Position numbers and translations under genes: made by a program | Shown: positions 8,501 to 16,630 of the stretch, in pieces | Layout of the letters: the number at the start of each line of letters is the position of its first letter | Numbering within the stretch: the stretch's first letter is position 1 | From: Mycobacterium sp. E1747 | Lineage (GTDB): Bacteria > Actinomycetota > Actinomycetes > Mycobacteriales > Mycobacteriaceae | DNA: 64,000 nt | Direction of reading: 5' to 3' | NCBI RefSeq assembly: GCF_001667775.1 | Contig: NZ_LZJI01000203.1 | Location: 1 to 64,000, forward strand | The notes under the pieces: generated by a model | The model's input: the letters and a program-made list of their open reading frames with translations, nothing else | The model's database searches: none | Told to the model about the DNA's origin: nothing

Positions 8501-8938
8501 TGCGGCGCGGTTGATGGTCGGCCCGACGTAGTTTGCCTCGTCGCGCAGTTGGACCTCGCCGGTATGCAGTCCGATTCGTAGATGGATCGGCGCAAGCGCG
8601 GTGAGCTGTAGCCCGAGCGCAAACGCGGCGGCATCGCTGGCACGCGCGAAGGCGACGACGAAGCTGTCGCCCTCGCCTTGTTCAACCGGACGGACCCCGT
8701 TGTGCCCGGGCACCAGGTCTGACAGTGCCTGGTCGAGTCGCGCAACGGCGGCCCGCATTTCGTCGGGCTGGGTCTGCCAAGCCCGCGTCGAACCCTCGAC
8801 GTCGGCCAGCAGCAACGTCACCGTTCCCGTCGGGAGCTCGCTCAACTCCAAATCGCTCCAGTTCAAACCCAGTGTGTCGACGCACTGCTCGGTCTCAGTC
8901 ATGTTAGCCAGCATGCGTCGATCAGGTGCGGCAAACAT
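5591..8938 (-). CDS. Class III cyclase-like / ATPase / TPR / LuxR multidomain regulator
   Basis: 1115 residues. Residues 36-200 form a class III nucleotide cyclase homology domain with metal aspartates Asp46 (LLADVEGST) and Asp91 (GEGDSF) and transition-state Asn143/Arg147 (NRAAR). The substrate-specifying lysine is Gln87 and the partner aspartate is Asn136, the non-canonical Q/N pair I associate with Rv0386. An NB-ARC/AAA-like ATPase follows with Walker A GAGGVGKT (251-258) and Walker B VVLDNCEHL, then a long alpha-helical TPR-like region. A C-terminal LuxR HTH occupies the last ~62 residues (LTPAEVNVVRLVSEGL). The start is uncertain: in-frame ATGs exist at 8938, 8914 and 8902, none with a good ribosome site. 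It is convergent with the CMD gene and not part of the conserved mycobacterial order. Target genes unknown. Confidence 0.9.
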   Translation of the reverse strand: MFAAPDRRMLANMTETEQCVDTLGLNWSDLELSELPTGTVTLLLADVEGSTRAWQTQPDEMRAAVARLDQALSDLVPGHNGVRPVEQGEGDSFVVAFARASDAAAFALGLQLTALAPIHLRIGLHTGEVQLRDEANYVGPTINRAARLRDLAHGGQTVLSATTSDLLADGPPAEAWLLDLGTHPLRDLPRPERITQLCHADLRNDFPPLRTPKSTGSQHLPQQLTSFVGRNAEIETVRQLVADNRLVTLTGAGGVGKTRLALQVAGNADGNFADGVWYADLAPITDPEVVPVAVTRALGLPDQAGRSTMDTLIRAISGRHILVVLDNCEHLIDASAALVIALLGASPAVRILATSREPIRVAGEIAWGVPSLSLADEAVALFIDRARHVRPDFTVTECHSATVTEICRRLDGIPLAIELAAARVRALSLTQILDSLHDRFRLLTGGERTAVRRQQTLRASVDWSHALLTEPERVLFRRAAVFLGGFDLNAAQAVCTDSEIERYQTLDQLTLLIDKSLITIEDGDLGSRYRMLETVRQYALEKLGEAGEADAVRARHRDHYAALAAELDVPGRIDHQDRIEQATVEMDNLRAAFAWCRENNEIPRALQLASALQTLWTTRGRVREGTAWFDAALADAAAHDVEVPLAVRARALADKATLEGAQTIHENMDEALEALALAREIGEPALLVRALAGCGIIFAYNAVAADTYFTEALGLARMVGDDRSLSQILAFQAFAAVTGKGDPVEARAAGEEGRDIADVIGDGYASRGCRWCIGLAQWWEGDLGGAIAQFRELVAESDAAHDETWRMASLVSLGHMLAYTGHTGAARAAADAAVEAACDLGSFNQGYAYAALADAMLAAGDIAASTKAADAAWQRLKVQPELAVVNVIPLAEIALALGDLTEARRWADDAIAVAAGAHRAFALTKRARVAIAQGDCGQAQRDAHDALSAAVDLKALFVIPEVFDCLATLAIGFGANREAARLLGMANALRDRTGYVRFKIYDEAHKASVARLRESLGDNDFEGAWAEGETLSIEEAIAYARRGRGARKRPATGWESLTPAEVNVVRLVSEGLPNKDVAARLFVSARTVQAHLSHVYSKLGISSRVQLAQEASRHA

Positions 8939-9055
8939 CAGCAGAAAGGCCTATACGTCCCCTCGGAAGCTTCGGCAGTGGATCTACGCACTTTGGCCAA
9001 TGTTCTTCGCTGGCCGGCGTCCCACACTGGGTTTCTCGGATTGAAGGAGGTACCC

Positions 9056-10264
9056 ATGAATGGTCAGACCAGTCTTGCCGGCGACGCGATCGATGCACAC
9101 TTCACAACGGGCGTGCTGCACGGTCACTACGACAGCCGTTTCGAGGATCTCGTCGCCGCGCTGGCCGACGAAGTCGGCACCGGCGGTGAACTCGGTGCCG
9201 CGATCACCATCGATCTCGGCGGCGAGCTCGTCGTGGACGTCTGGGGCGGGCACGCCGACAGGGCGAGAACCCGCGAATGGTCGGAAGACACTATCGTCAA
9301 CGTCTTTTCCAGCACCAAGAACGTGACCGCGCTGGCCGCGCTGATGCTGGTCGACCGCGGCCTGCTCGATCCGTTCGCTCCGGTCTCCAAGTATTGGCCC
9401 GAGTTCGCCGCCAATGGCAAGCAGGACATCGAGGTGCGCCACATCCTCAGCCACACCTCTGGGGTGTCCGGCTGGGAGCCGCCCTTCGCTCTGGAGGACG
9501 TGTACGACTGGGAGAAATCCACTTCTCAGCTCGCCGGGCAGGCGCCGTGGTGGCCACCGGGCACCGCGTCGGGATATCACGCGGTGACCATTGGCCACCT
9601 CGTCGGCGAGCTGGTCCGCAGAGTCACCGGCATGACTCTGAAACAGTTTGTGCGACAAGAGATCGCCGAGCCGCTCGGCGCTGACCTGCAGATCGGTGCG
9701 CGGCCCGAAGACGACCACAGAATCGCCGAGCTGGTCCCGCCGCCTCCGCTGGACGTGCCGTTCGAAGCGCTTCCCCATGACCATCCGATGTACAAGACGT
9801 TCGTTGCGATCCCGCCCGCCTCGGAGACGGCCTTGGCTGCCGAGACTTCCGCGTGGCGCCGGGCGGAGATCGGGTCGGCCAACGGACACGCCAACGCGCG
9901 TTCGCTGGTCCGGGCCCTCTCGCCGATCTCGTTGGGCGGCACAGTCAATGGCGTCCGGCTCCTAGGGCCTGACACCATCGACTTGATCTTCGAGGAGCAG
10001 GCCAATGGCACCGATCTGGTGCTTGCAATGCCGGCACGGTGGGGCATCGGGTTTGCCTTGCCCCACCCGGAGGCGGTGCCTGACATCCCCGACGAGAGGA
10101 CCTGCTATTGGGGTGGTTGGGGCGGGTCAATGGTGGTCATGAGCCCCGACCGCCGCACTACGTTCGCTTATGTGATGAACAAGATGGGACAAGTGACGTC
10201 GGCTGGAACCGATCGGACGCGGAAATACACGCGGCTGATCTACGAGTCACTGGGTGATCAGTAA
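9056..10264 (+). CDS. Serine hydrolase of the beta-lactamase/esterase (class C, EstB-like) family
   Basis: 402 residues. The catalytic SxxK tetrad is SSTK in NVFSSTKNVTA, the second motif is YHA in SGYHAVTIGHL, and HTSG (SHTSGVSGW) is conserved. Such proteins are usually esterases or lipase-like hydrolases rather than antibiotic beta-lactamases. No signal peptide is seen, so it is probably cytosolic. The ATG at 9056 is set by AAGGAGG (9044-9050) five bases upstream. It diverges from the cyclase/LuxR regulator across ~117 bases, which makes it a candidate target of that regulator. Its last seven bases overlap the convergent aldo/keto reductase. Confidence 0.88.
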   Translation: MNGQTSLAGDAIDAHFTTGVLHGHYDSRFEDLVAALADEVGTGGELGAAITIDLGGELVVDVWGGHADRARTREWSEDTIVNVFSSTKNVTALAALMLVDRGLLDPFAPVSKYWPEFAANGKQDIEVRHILSHTSGVSGWEPPFALEDVYDWEKSTSQLAGQAPWWPPGTASGYHAVTIGHLVGELVRRVTGMTLKQFVRQEIAEPLGADLQIGARPEDDHRIAELVPPPPLDVPFEALPHDHPMYKTFVAIPPASETALAAETSAWRRAEIGSANGHANARSLVRALSPISLGGTVNGVRLLGPDTIDLIFEEQANGTDLVLAMPARWGIGFALPHPEAVPDIPDERTCYWGGWGGSMVVMSPDRRTTFAYVMNKMGQVTSAGTDRTRKYTRLIYESLGDQ

Positions 10265-11343
10265 GGCCGCACGCCCTTAGGCATCGCGTACTCGGAGATC
10301 GGCCCCGAGACGCCGTTGACCGACGTCCCACCGTTGAGAATGCCCGGCGCCATCTCCAGCATATTGTTCGGAAACCCGAACGTCGGCTTGGTCAGCCCAT
10401 CGAGCCGATCCAGTTCGTCGGCGCTGAGGCCGACATCGACGGCGCGGACGTTGTCGTCGAGCTGCGAGAGCCTGCGTGCCCCGATGATGACGGACGAGAC
10501 GCCGGGCTGCGCCCGCACCCAGGCCAGCGCCACGCTGGCGACGGTCGTGTCGTGGGCCTTGGCGAGGGTCTCGAGTTCGTCGATCAGCGCGTAGGTCTTT
10601 TCGTTGAGGAAGGCGTTGACCATCGCGCCGCGACCGGGGTCCTGCCTGCCGGCGTTGGCCCTGGTGTATTTGCCGCTGAGCGCACCGCCCTTGAGGGGTG
10701 ACCACGGCGTGATGCCGAGGCCGAATTCCGACGCCATCGGAACCAGTTCCTGTTCGATGGAGCGTTCCAGCAGCGAGTACTCGACCTGCAAGCCGACGAA
10801 ACTCGACCAGCCGCGGAACCGGGCGATGAGATTGGCCTGGGCGATCTTCCACGCCGGGGTGTCCGAAACGCCGATGTAGCGCACCTTGCCTGCGCGGACG
10901 AGATCATCGAGCGCCGCCATCGTCTCGTCGATGGGTGTGTTCGCGTCCCAGATGTGCAGCCAGTACAGGTCGATGTACTCAGTCTGCAGACGCCGCAGCG
11001 AGTTTTCGCACGCGTTGATCACCGACTTGCGGCCCGAGCCACCGCCGTTCGGATCGCCCGGATACAAGTTGCCGCTGAACTTGGTGGCGATCACCAGGCG
11101 ATCCCGGCGGCCTGGATCGCGTCCGACGTGGTCGCCGATGATCTTCTCGGAGTGGCTTCGGGTGTAGAAGTTGGCGGTGTCGATGAAGTTGCCGCCGAGG
11201 TCGGTGTATCGATCGATGATCTGTTGGGACTCGTTCACACTGGTGCCCCAGCCAAGGTCTTCGCCGAACGTCATGGCCCCCAGGCACAACGGGCTGACGC
11301 GCAGGCCGGAGCGTCCGAGTGTCACGTACTGATCCAGAGGCAT
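10258..11343 (-). CDS. Aldo/keto reductase
   Basis: 361-residue NADPH-dependent (beta/alpha)8 reductase. The tetrad is visible: Asp and Tyr in FIDTANFYTRSHSE, Lys in LVIATKFSG, His in LYWLHIWD. GKVRYIGVSD and VIIGAR are also typical. It is divergent from a MarR-type regulator with only 58 bases between the start codons, a common regulator-reductase arrangement for aldehyde or quinone stress. It is part of the 5.6-11.8 kb block absent from the order I remember in M. tuberculosis. Confidence 0.9.
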   Translation of the reverse strand: MPLDQYVTLGRSGLRVSPLCLGAMTFGEDLGWGTSVNESQQIIDRYTDLGGNFIDTANFYTRSHSEKIIGDHVGRDPGRRDRLVIATKFSGNLYPGDPNGGGSGRKSVINACENSLRRLQTEYIDLYWLHIWDANTPIDETMAALDDLVRAGKVRYIGVSDTPAWKIAQANLIARFRGWSSFVGLQVEYSLLERSIEQELVPMASEFGLGITPWSPLKGGALSGKYTRANAGRQDPGRGAMVNAFLNEKTYALIDELETLAKAHDTTVASVALAWVRAQPGVSSVIIGARRLSQLDDNVRAVDVGLSADELDRLDGLTKPTFGFPNNMLEMAPGILNGGTSVNGVSGPISEYAMPKGVRPY

Positions 11344-11392
11344 GGTGGCCGCTTTCTGGTAGGTTGTTCGATTATGGGGTTATTCATTTTTA

Positions 11393-11411
11393 AACTAGTT
11401 CATGTCTGAAC
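11393..11411. promoter_or_regulatory. Palindromic sequences at the MarR start, possible operator
   Basis: AACTAGTT (11393-11400) is a perfect 8-bp palindrome. GTTCA-TGTC-TGAAC (11398-11411) is an inverted repeat that spans the MarR ATG at 11402. Their position in the divergent 58-base promoter suggests autoregulation plus control of the aldo/keto reductase. Confidence 0.4.
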
Positions 11412-11833
11412 GATCTGGCAAGTCGGCGCCGGCGGTCGATACAGCCAAGATCTGGTCGCTGAACTACCGGATGCTGCTGTCGGTCATCTCGTGCGCCGAG
11501 ACTGACATCTGCGCGCTAGGGCTCGAATCCAAGGAACTGTTCCTGCTCGCGGAGATAGACGAGCACCCCTACCCTGCCGAACTCGCGACCACGCTGAGCA
11601 TGCCGAAGGCGACGGTCACGGTTTATCTCAAACGGCTTGAGGCCGCCGGCTTCGTGCGCCGCGAGATCGACACCACCGATCTGCGGCGCCATCGACTCCT
11701 GCTGACCCCGGCCGGACGCAAAGCCGCCAGCGACGGCATGGCGCTGCTGTCCGCCGAGTTCGACAAGCGTCTCGAAAGGCTCACCGTCGCGCAGCGAAAC
11801 GACCTCAAGAATCTGCTTGAAAAGGTTCTGTGA
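11402..11833 (+). CDS. MarR family transcriptional regulator
   Basis: 143 residues with a winged helix: ELATTLSMPKATVTVYLKRLEAAGFV is the HTH and DLRRHRLLLTPAGR the wing. The N-terminal CAETDIC and later helices form the dimer region; the two cysteines (CAETDIC) could be redox sensors, but that is speculation. It is divergent from the aldo/keto reductase with palindromes over the start. It ends 50 bases before purD and is transcribed in the same direction, although it is unlikely to regulate purD. Confidence 0.85.
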   Translation: MSERSGKSAPAVDTAKIWSLNYRMLLSVISCAETDICALGLESKELFLLAEIDEHPYPAELATTLSMPKATVTVYLKRLEAAGFVRREIDTTDLRRHRLLLTPAGRKAASDGMALLSAEFDKRLERLTVAQRNDLKNLLEKVL

Positions 11834-11883
11834 ACGCGGGTGCCGTAGGCGTATGGCGTTCGCCCCGGCTAGTCTGACGTGTC

Positions 11884-13155
11884 GTGCGAGTCCTGGTAAT
11901 CGGTTCGGGTGCGCGAGAACATGCGCTGCTGCTGGCACTTCGGAAAGACCCGCAGGTCACGGACCTATTTGTCGCTCCGGGCAACGCCGGCACCGCTCGG
12001 GTCGCCGAGCAGCACGACGTGGACATCACCTCGGGTCCCGACGTTGTGGCTCTGGCGCGCGAGGTCCGGGCCGACCTGGTGGTCATCGGTCCCGAGGTCC
12101 CGCTGGTGTTGGGCGTGGCAGACGCCCTGCGAACCGCCGGCATCGTCTGCTTCGGGCCCAGTAAGGACGCCGCTCGCATCGAAGGGTCCAAGGCGTTCGC
12201 CAAGGAGGTCATGACCGCGGCGGGCGTGCGCACCGCGGCCAGCGAAACCGTTGACAGCCCCGCCCATTTGGATGCCGCCCTGGACCGGTTCGGGCCTCCG
12301 GCGGGTGACCCGGCCTGGGTGGTGAAGGACGACCGGCTGGCCGCCGGCAAGGGCGTGGTGGTGACCGCGGATCGCGGTATCGCGCGCGCGCACGCCGCCG
12401 GGCTGCTCGAGGCGGGCCACCCCGTGCTGCTCGAGTCGTTCCTGGACGGACCCGAGGTGTCGCTGTTCTGCGTCGTCGACGGTGAAACCGTCGTCCCGCT
12501 GCTGCCCGCGCAGGACTTCAAGCGCGTCGGCGACGGCGATACCGGCCCGAACACCGGCGGGATGGGCGCCTACGCACCGGTTCCCTGGCTTCCCGACGAG
12601 GTGTACCGCGACATCGTCGTCAACATCGTCGAACCTGTTGCGGCTGAGATGGTTCAGCGCGGCAGCCCGTTCTGCGGTTTGCTGTACGTCGGGCTGGCGA
12701 TAACCGGCAAGGGGCCGGCGGTGGTCGAATTCAACTGCCGTTTCGGCGATCCCGAGACCCAGGCCGTGCTGGCGTTGTTGGATTCACCGCTCGGCCAGCT
12801 GCTCTACGCCGCGGGCACCGGCAAGCTCGCCGACTTCGGCAAGTTGCGCTGGCACCACGGTGCGGCCGTCACGGTGGTGCTGGCGGCGGAGAACTATCCC
12901 GGCCGTCCCCGTGTCGGGGACGTGGTTGCCGGCGCCGAGGCCGAGGGCGTGTTGCACGCGGGCACGGCGCGGCGCGACGACGGGGAGGTCGTCTCTTCGG
13001 GAGGTCGGGTGCTGTCGGTGGTCGGTACCGGCGCCGACCTCGCCGCCGCGCGGGAGCAGGCTTACCACTTGATGGGCTCGATTCGGCTGCCCGGCAGCCA
13101 CTTTCGAGGTGACATCGCGCAGCTGGCCGCCGAAGGCAAGGTCAGCATTCAGTAA
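11884..13155 (+). CDS. purD: Phosphoribosylamine-glycine ligase (GAR synthetase)
   Basis: 423 residues, the usual length. Step 2 of IMP synthesis: ligates glycine to phosphoribosylamine with ATP. The N-terminal VLVIGSGAREHALL, the ATP-grasp signature region (KDDRLAAGKGVVV) and the PurD-specific GDPETQ in FNCRFGDPETQ are all present. GTG start at 11884. The 3' end overlaps the convergent ggtA stop by seven bases. Confidence 0.97.
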   Translation: MRVLVIGSGAREHALLLALRKDPQVTDLFVAPGNAGTARVAEQHDVDITSGPDVVALAREVRADLVVIGPEVPLVLGVADALRTAGIVCFGPSKDAARIEGSKAFAKEVMTAAGVRTAASETVDSPAHLDAALDRFGPPAGDPAWVVKDDRLAAGKGVVVTADRGIARAHAAGLLEAGHPVLLESFLDGPEVSLFCVVDGETVVPLLPAQDFKRVGDGDTGPNTGGMGAYAPVPWLPDEVYRDIVVNIVEPVAAEMVQRGSPFCGLLYVGLAITGKGPAVVEFNCRFGDPETQAVLALLDSPLGQLLYAAGTGKLADFGKLRWHHGAAVTVVLAAENYPGRPRVGDVVAGAEAEGVLHAGTARRDDGEVVSSGGRVLSVVGTGADLAAAREQAYHLMGSIRLPGSHFRGDIAQLAAEGKVSIQ

Positions 13156-14732
13156 CCCGCGGCTTGGCCGTCGCGGCGGGGATCGCTGACCGCGAAATAT
13201 CCGCCGTCGAGCCGCCAGATCGCCTGGCAGCTGCCGAACTGGTTGTAGTCGTCCACCGCGAGCAGGTCGTGCCCGCGGCGACGCAATTCGTCGAGGGTCG
13301 ACGTGGGAAACCCCGGCTCACAGCTGACCTGCATGCCCTGCACCCAGCGAAACCGGGGACCGTCACAAGCCGCTTGCGGGTTTTGGCCGTAGTCGGCGAT
13401 GCGGACCAGGACCTGCACGTGCCCCTGGGGTTGCATCGGGCCGCCCATCACCCCGAAGCTCATCACCGGCGCGCCGTCCTTGGTGACGAAGCCCGGGATG
13501 ATCGTCTGGAAGGGCCGCTTGTTCGGCCCGACCCGATTCGGATGATCTTGATCCGCAACGAAACCCGCTCCGCGGTTTTGTAGCGAGATGCCAGTTCCCG
13601 GCACCACCACGCCAGACCCGAATCCCATGTAGTTCGACTGGATCATCGACACCATCATCCCCGAAGCGTCGGCAGCGGTGAGGTATACGGTGCCGCCACC
13701 GGGAGTGCCGGCCGACGCCGGCTTGGCCTGATTGCGGTCGATCAGGCCGGCCCGCTGCCTCAGATACTCCGCGTCCAACAGGTCCTCCGGACGGACCCGC
13801 ATGTGGTCGATGTCGCAGACGTAGGCCTGCGCGTCGGCAAAGGCCAGCTTGAGCGCCTCGATCTGCAGGTGCAAACTGTCGGCCGAATCGACTGGCAGCG
13901 AAGACATGTCGAAATGCTGAAGTATCCCGAGCGCGATCAACGCCACGATGCCCTGGCCGTTGGGCGGGATCTCGTGAACGGTGTACCCACGGTAGGTTCC
14001 GCTGATGGTGCCCACCCAGTCGGCGCGGTGGGCCGCGAGGTCGCTGGCCCGTATCACGCCGTCATTGGCTAGCGCGTGTGCCTCGAGCCGCTCTGCCAGC
14101 TCCCCGCGGTAGAACGCTTCGCCGTCGGTCGCGGCGATTGTCTCCAGCGTGGCCGCCTGCTCGGCAAACCTGAACACTTCACCGGGTTTCGGTGCCCGCC
14201 CGCCAGGCATGAACGCCGCCGCGAAGCCCGGCTGCTTCGCAAAGAGCGGCAGCTGAGCCGCCCACTGATCGGCGACCGTGGGCGAGACCAGAAAACCCTT
14301 GTGGGCGTAGTCGATTGCGGGCCCAAAGAGCTTTTCGAACGCAAGCCTGCCGAACTTGGCATGCAGTTGCGTCCACGCCGACACCGCGCCGGGCACGGTC
14401 ACCGCGTTCCAGCCGAGCGCGGGAACGGCCTTGTCGCCGAAGTATTCCGGGGTCCAGGCCGCGGGCGAGCGGCCCGACGCGTTCAGTCCGTGCAACTGGC
14501 GGCCGTCCCACACGATCGCGAAGGCGTCCGAGCCGATGCCGTTGGATACCGGCTCCACCACCGTCAGGGCGATGGCGGTGGCGACGGCCGCGTCCACCGC
14601 GCTTCCACCCTCGGCGAGCATCCGAAGACCCGCTTGGGCGGCCAGCGGTTGTGACGTGCACACAACGTTTCCCGCCAGGATGGGCTTTCGCGGCCACGCG
14701 TACGGGAATTCCCAATCGAAGGGTGCGGTCAC
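13149..14732 (-). CDS. ggtA: Gamma-glutamyltransferase family protein
   Basis: 527 residues from the GTG at 14732 (APFDWEFPYAWPRK). An upstream ATG adds 25 residues translated from a 30-bp-period repeat, so I prefer the GTG. N-terminal nucleophile hydrolase: GGSAVDAAVA begins the large subunit, and autoprocessing is expected at GG|TVYLTAAD, where Thr aligns with the nucleophile of TTHFSVVD in typical enzymes. The second Thr and His are replaced by Val and Tyr. No signal peptide is obvious. Convergent with purD; Rv0773c by position. It may hydrolyse gamma-glutamyl amides rather than glutathione. Confidence 0.9.
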   Translation of the reverse strand: MTAPFDWEFPYAWPRKPILAGNVVCTSQPLAAQAGLRMLAEGGSAVDAAVATAIALTVVEPVSNGIGSDAFAIVWDGRQLHGLNASGRSPAAWTPEYFGDKAVPALGWNAVTVPGAVSAWTQLHAKFGRLAFEKLFGPAIDYAHKGFLVSPTVADQWAAQLPLFAKQPGFAAAFMPGGRAPKPGEVFRFAEQAATLETIAATDGEAFYRGELAERLEAHALANDGVIRASDLAAHRADWVGTISGTYRGYTVHEIPPNGQGIVALIALGILQHFDMSSLPVDSADSLHLQIEALKLAFADAQAYVCDIDHMRVRPEDLLDAEYLRQRAGLIDRNQAKPASAGTPGGGTVYLTAADASGMMVSMIQSNYMGFGSGVVVPGTGISLQNRGAGFVADQDHPNRVGPNKRPFQTIIPGFVTKDGAPVMSFGVMGGPMQPQGHVQVLVRIADYGQNPQAACDGPRFRWVQGMQVSCEPGFPTSTLDELRRRGHDLLAVDDYNQFGSCQAIWRLDGGYFAVSDPRRDGQAAGY

Positions 14733-14746
14733 CCTCGCGAGGGTAA

Positions 14747-14796
14747 CGCTGGCGTGACGCTCGGTGCCCAGCGCCGCGCTGGCGTGACGCTCGGTG
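14747..14796. repeat. 20-bp direct repeat, 30-bp period
   Basis: CGCTGGCGTGACGCTCGGTG occurs at 14747-14766 and 14777-14796, between the ggtA start and the esterase stop. It lies in frame with a possible N-terminal extension of ggtA (TERHASAALGTERHAS), the period being a multiple of three. Probably a short non-coding duplication. Confidence 0.75.
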
Positions 14797-14807
14797 GCCA
14801 CGCGCAA

Positions 14808-15716
14808 TCACGCCGTCAACAGCGGCGCCATCCAGGTCAGCTCGGCCGGCAGTTGCGAACTCCAGAACTCCGCGTTGTGCCCGCCAGGTGAGAACCCGCC
14901 CGCCGGTGGATGGGGCAGTTGGGCGATGAATTGCTTGGTGGCGCCGTAGAACGGATCGCTGTCACCACAATCGATCCGGATCGGAATTGACGCCAGCGCC
15001 GGCGTGTCGAACACCGAGTTCGCCGCGAAGTCGTCGGGCCCGTCGAACGCGCCGGGTGCAGCCGCGCCGGAGGACAGCCATAGTGCGGGACTGACCGCGC
15101 AGATGGCCGCGGTGCGCGCCGGACCCAGCCGACCACCGAGCAGCAACGCGCCATAACCTCCCATCGACCACCCCAGGAATGCCACCCGTGAGGTGTCCAG
15201 GCCCTGGTTGCCCAGCAGGGGGATGAGCTCGTCGAGCACCATGGCTCCGCTGTCCTCGCCGGAGGTCCTCTTGTGCCAATAGCTGCCCCCGCCGTCCACG
15301 GCGACCACCGCGAAGGGTGGCAGCCCGGCGTTGACGGCTTGCGCCAAACCCTGTTCGACGCCGCCGGCCATCACCGTCGACGCGTCACTGCCTTTACCGT
15401 GCAGCGCGATCACCGGTCGCAGCGTCTTGGTCTGCCCGGGCGGGCGCGCGATCGCCCAGTTGGTGTTGATGCCGCCGCGCGCCGCCGAGACGAAGGAACC
15501 GGTCACCATGGTGGGCGCCGGCTGAGCCGGCTCGAGGGGAGCGGACGGGGGCGGCGCCAGCGGCGCGCGGGTGCCGACCGGCGACACCGGCATGGCCTGG
15601 GACGGTCGGGGCTTGAACAGAATGTCGAGGGCATAAGTGCCGACCGCGCCCGCGGCCGCGCTGGCTCCGAGGCCCAGCAAGGCACGGCGGCTCAGGTCGG
15701 GCATGCGGGCCATCAT
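14808..15716 (-). CDS. Secreted esterase-like alpha/beta hydrolase with Tat-type signal
   Basis: 302 residues from the ATG at 15716. The N-terminus LSRRALLGLGASAAAGAVG is a twin-arginine export signal, followed by a proline-rich linker. The hydrolase core has HGKGSDA near the oxyanion region and nucleophile elbow GWSMGGYG; GGHNAEFW supplies the histidine and CGDSDPF an acidic residue. It resembles the Ag85/esterase D family; Rv0774c by position and length. Divergent from a TetR gene 73 bases away, its likely regulator. Confidence 0.85.
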   Translation of the reverse strand: MMARMPDLSRRALLGLGASAAAGAVGTYALDILFKPRPSQAMPVSPVGTRAPLAPPPSAPLEPAQPAPTMVTGSFVSAARGGINTNWAIARPPGQTKTLRPVIALHGKGSDASTVMAGGVEQGLAQAVNAGLPPFAVVAVDGGGSYWHKRTSGEDSGAMVLDELIPLLGNQGLDTSRVAFLGWSMGGYGALLLGGRLGPARTAAICAVSPALWLSSGAAAPGAFDGPDDFAANSVFDTPALASIPIRIDCGDSDPFYGATKQFIAQLPHPPAGGFSPGGHNAEFWSSQLPAELTWMAPLLTA

Positions 15717-15724
15717 GCCATGTT

Positions 15725-15746
15725 CGTTTGGCGGGCCGTTTGGCGG
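15725..15746. promoter_or_regulatory. Direct repeat in divergent promoter, possible TetR site
   Basis: CGTTTGGCGG occurs twice (15725-15734 and 15737-15746) with a 12-bp period between the divergent esterase and TetR starts. A candidate binding site, not proven. Confidence 0.3.
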
Positions 15747-15789
15747 AAATGGCAATGCAGTACCACTTTGGCTGGCACGATGGCTACTC

Positions 15790-16452
15790 GTGACGGCAGC
15801 GGTTACTCCCAAGGGAGAACGTCGACGGTATGCGCTTGTCAGCGCGGCCGCCGAGCTGCTCGCCGAGGGCGGCTTCGAGGCGGTGCGGCACCGCGCCGTC
15901 GCTCGGCGTGCCGGACTCCCCTTGGCGTCGACGACGTATTACTTCTCGTCCCTTGACGATTTGATCGCGCGCGCCGTCGAACACATCGCGATGATCGAGG
16001 TGGCGCAGCTGCGGTCACGAGTTACCGCGCTTTCCCGCCGGCGTCGCGGTCCGGAAACCATCGCCGAGGTGTTGGTGGACCTGCTTGTCGGCGACGTGTC
16101 CAGCCCGGGACTCAGCGACCAATTGATTTCGCGCTACGAGCGGCACATCGCGTGCACCCGCCTGCCGGCACTGCGCGAGACCATGCGGCGCAGCCTGCGG
16201 CAGCGCGCCGAGGCCGTGGCCGAGGCCATCGAGCGATCGGGCCGCACGGTGCACATCGAGTTGGTATGCACGCTGATCTGCGCGGTGGACGGTTCCGTGG
16301 TGTCCGCTTTGGTCGAGGGTCGTGATCCTCGCGCGGCGGCGCTGGGGACGGTCGTCGACCTCATCGACGTGCTCGCGCCGATCGATCAACGGCCCGCGCG
16401 GTCGGCGGGCAGCGATGGCGTCACGATGTACCCGGTGGCGAAGTCGCCGTAG
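15790..16452 (+). CDS. TetR family transcriptional regulator
   Basis: 220 residues from the GTG at 15790. The HTH is visible at about residues 14-60 (ALVSAAAELLAEGGFEAVRHRAVARRAGLPLASTTYYFSS); the TTYYF motif is typical of TetR helix 3. It is divergent from the exported esterase and Rv0775 by position. Its last 67 bases overlap, on the opposite strand, the remains of a DUF429 gene. Confidence 0.85.
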   Translation: MTAAVTPKGERRRYALVSAAAELLAEGGFEAVRHRAVARRAGLPLASTTYYFSSLDDLIARAVEHIAMIEVAQLRSRVTALSRRRRGPETIAEVLVDLLVGDVSSPGLSDQLISRYERHIACTRLPALRETMRRSLRQRAEAVAEAIERSGRTVHIELVCTLICAVDGSVVSALVEGRDPRAAALGTVVDLIDVLAPIDQRPARSAGSDGVTMYPVAKSP

Positions 16453-16630
16453 ATCGTCACGTCGGCCGGGCAGCGTTGTGCGTACAGCGCCACGTAGGCG
16501 CAGACGACGGCGTCGATCGGATCCTCGCCTGCGGCGCCGATGTGCACGAGGTGGCCCCCGCTGTCGACGACCGCCACTCCCGTGGGGTTTGCGCCCTGCC
16601 CAGGCCAGATTCGAGGCCGGCGAAATACAT
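16386..16630 (-). pseudogene. Decayed DUF429 family gene (Rv0776c position)
   Basis: Reading left from the ATG at 16630: MYFAGLE in one frame, LAWAGRK in a second, then GVAVVDSGGHLVH and onward in a third, consistent with two single-base insertions near the start. In the third frame HIGAAG jumps directly to EDPIDAVVCAYVALYA and YGDFATGYIVTPSLP, the C-terminal signature of this family. About 170 internal codons are therefore missing from a protein that I expect to be about 260 residues. Only about 80 codons remain. Confidence 0.75.
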
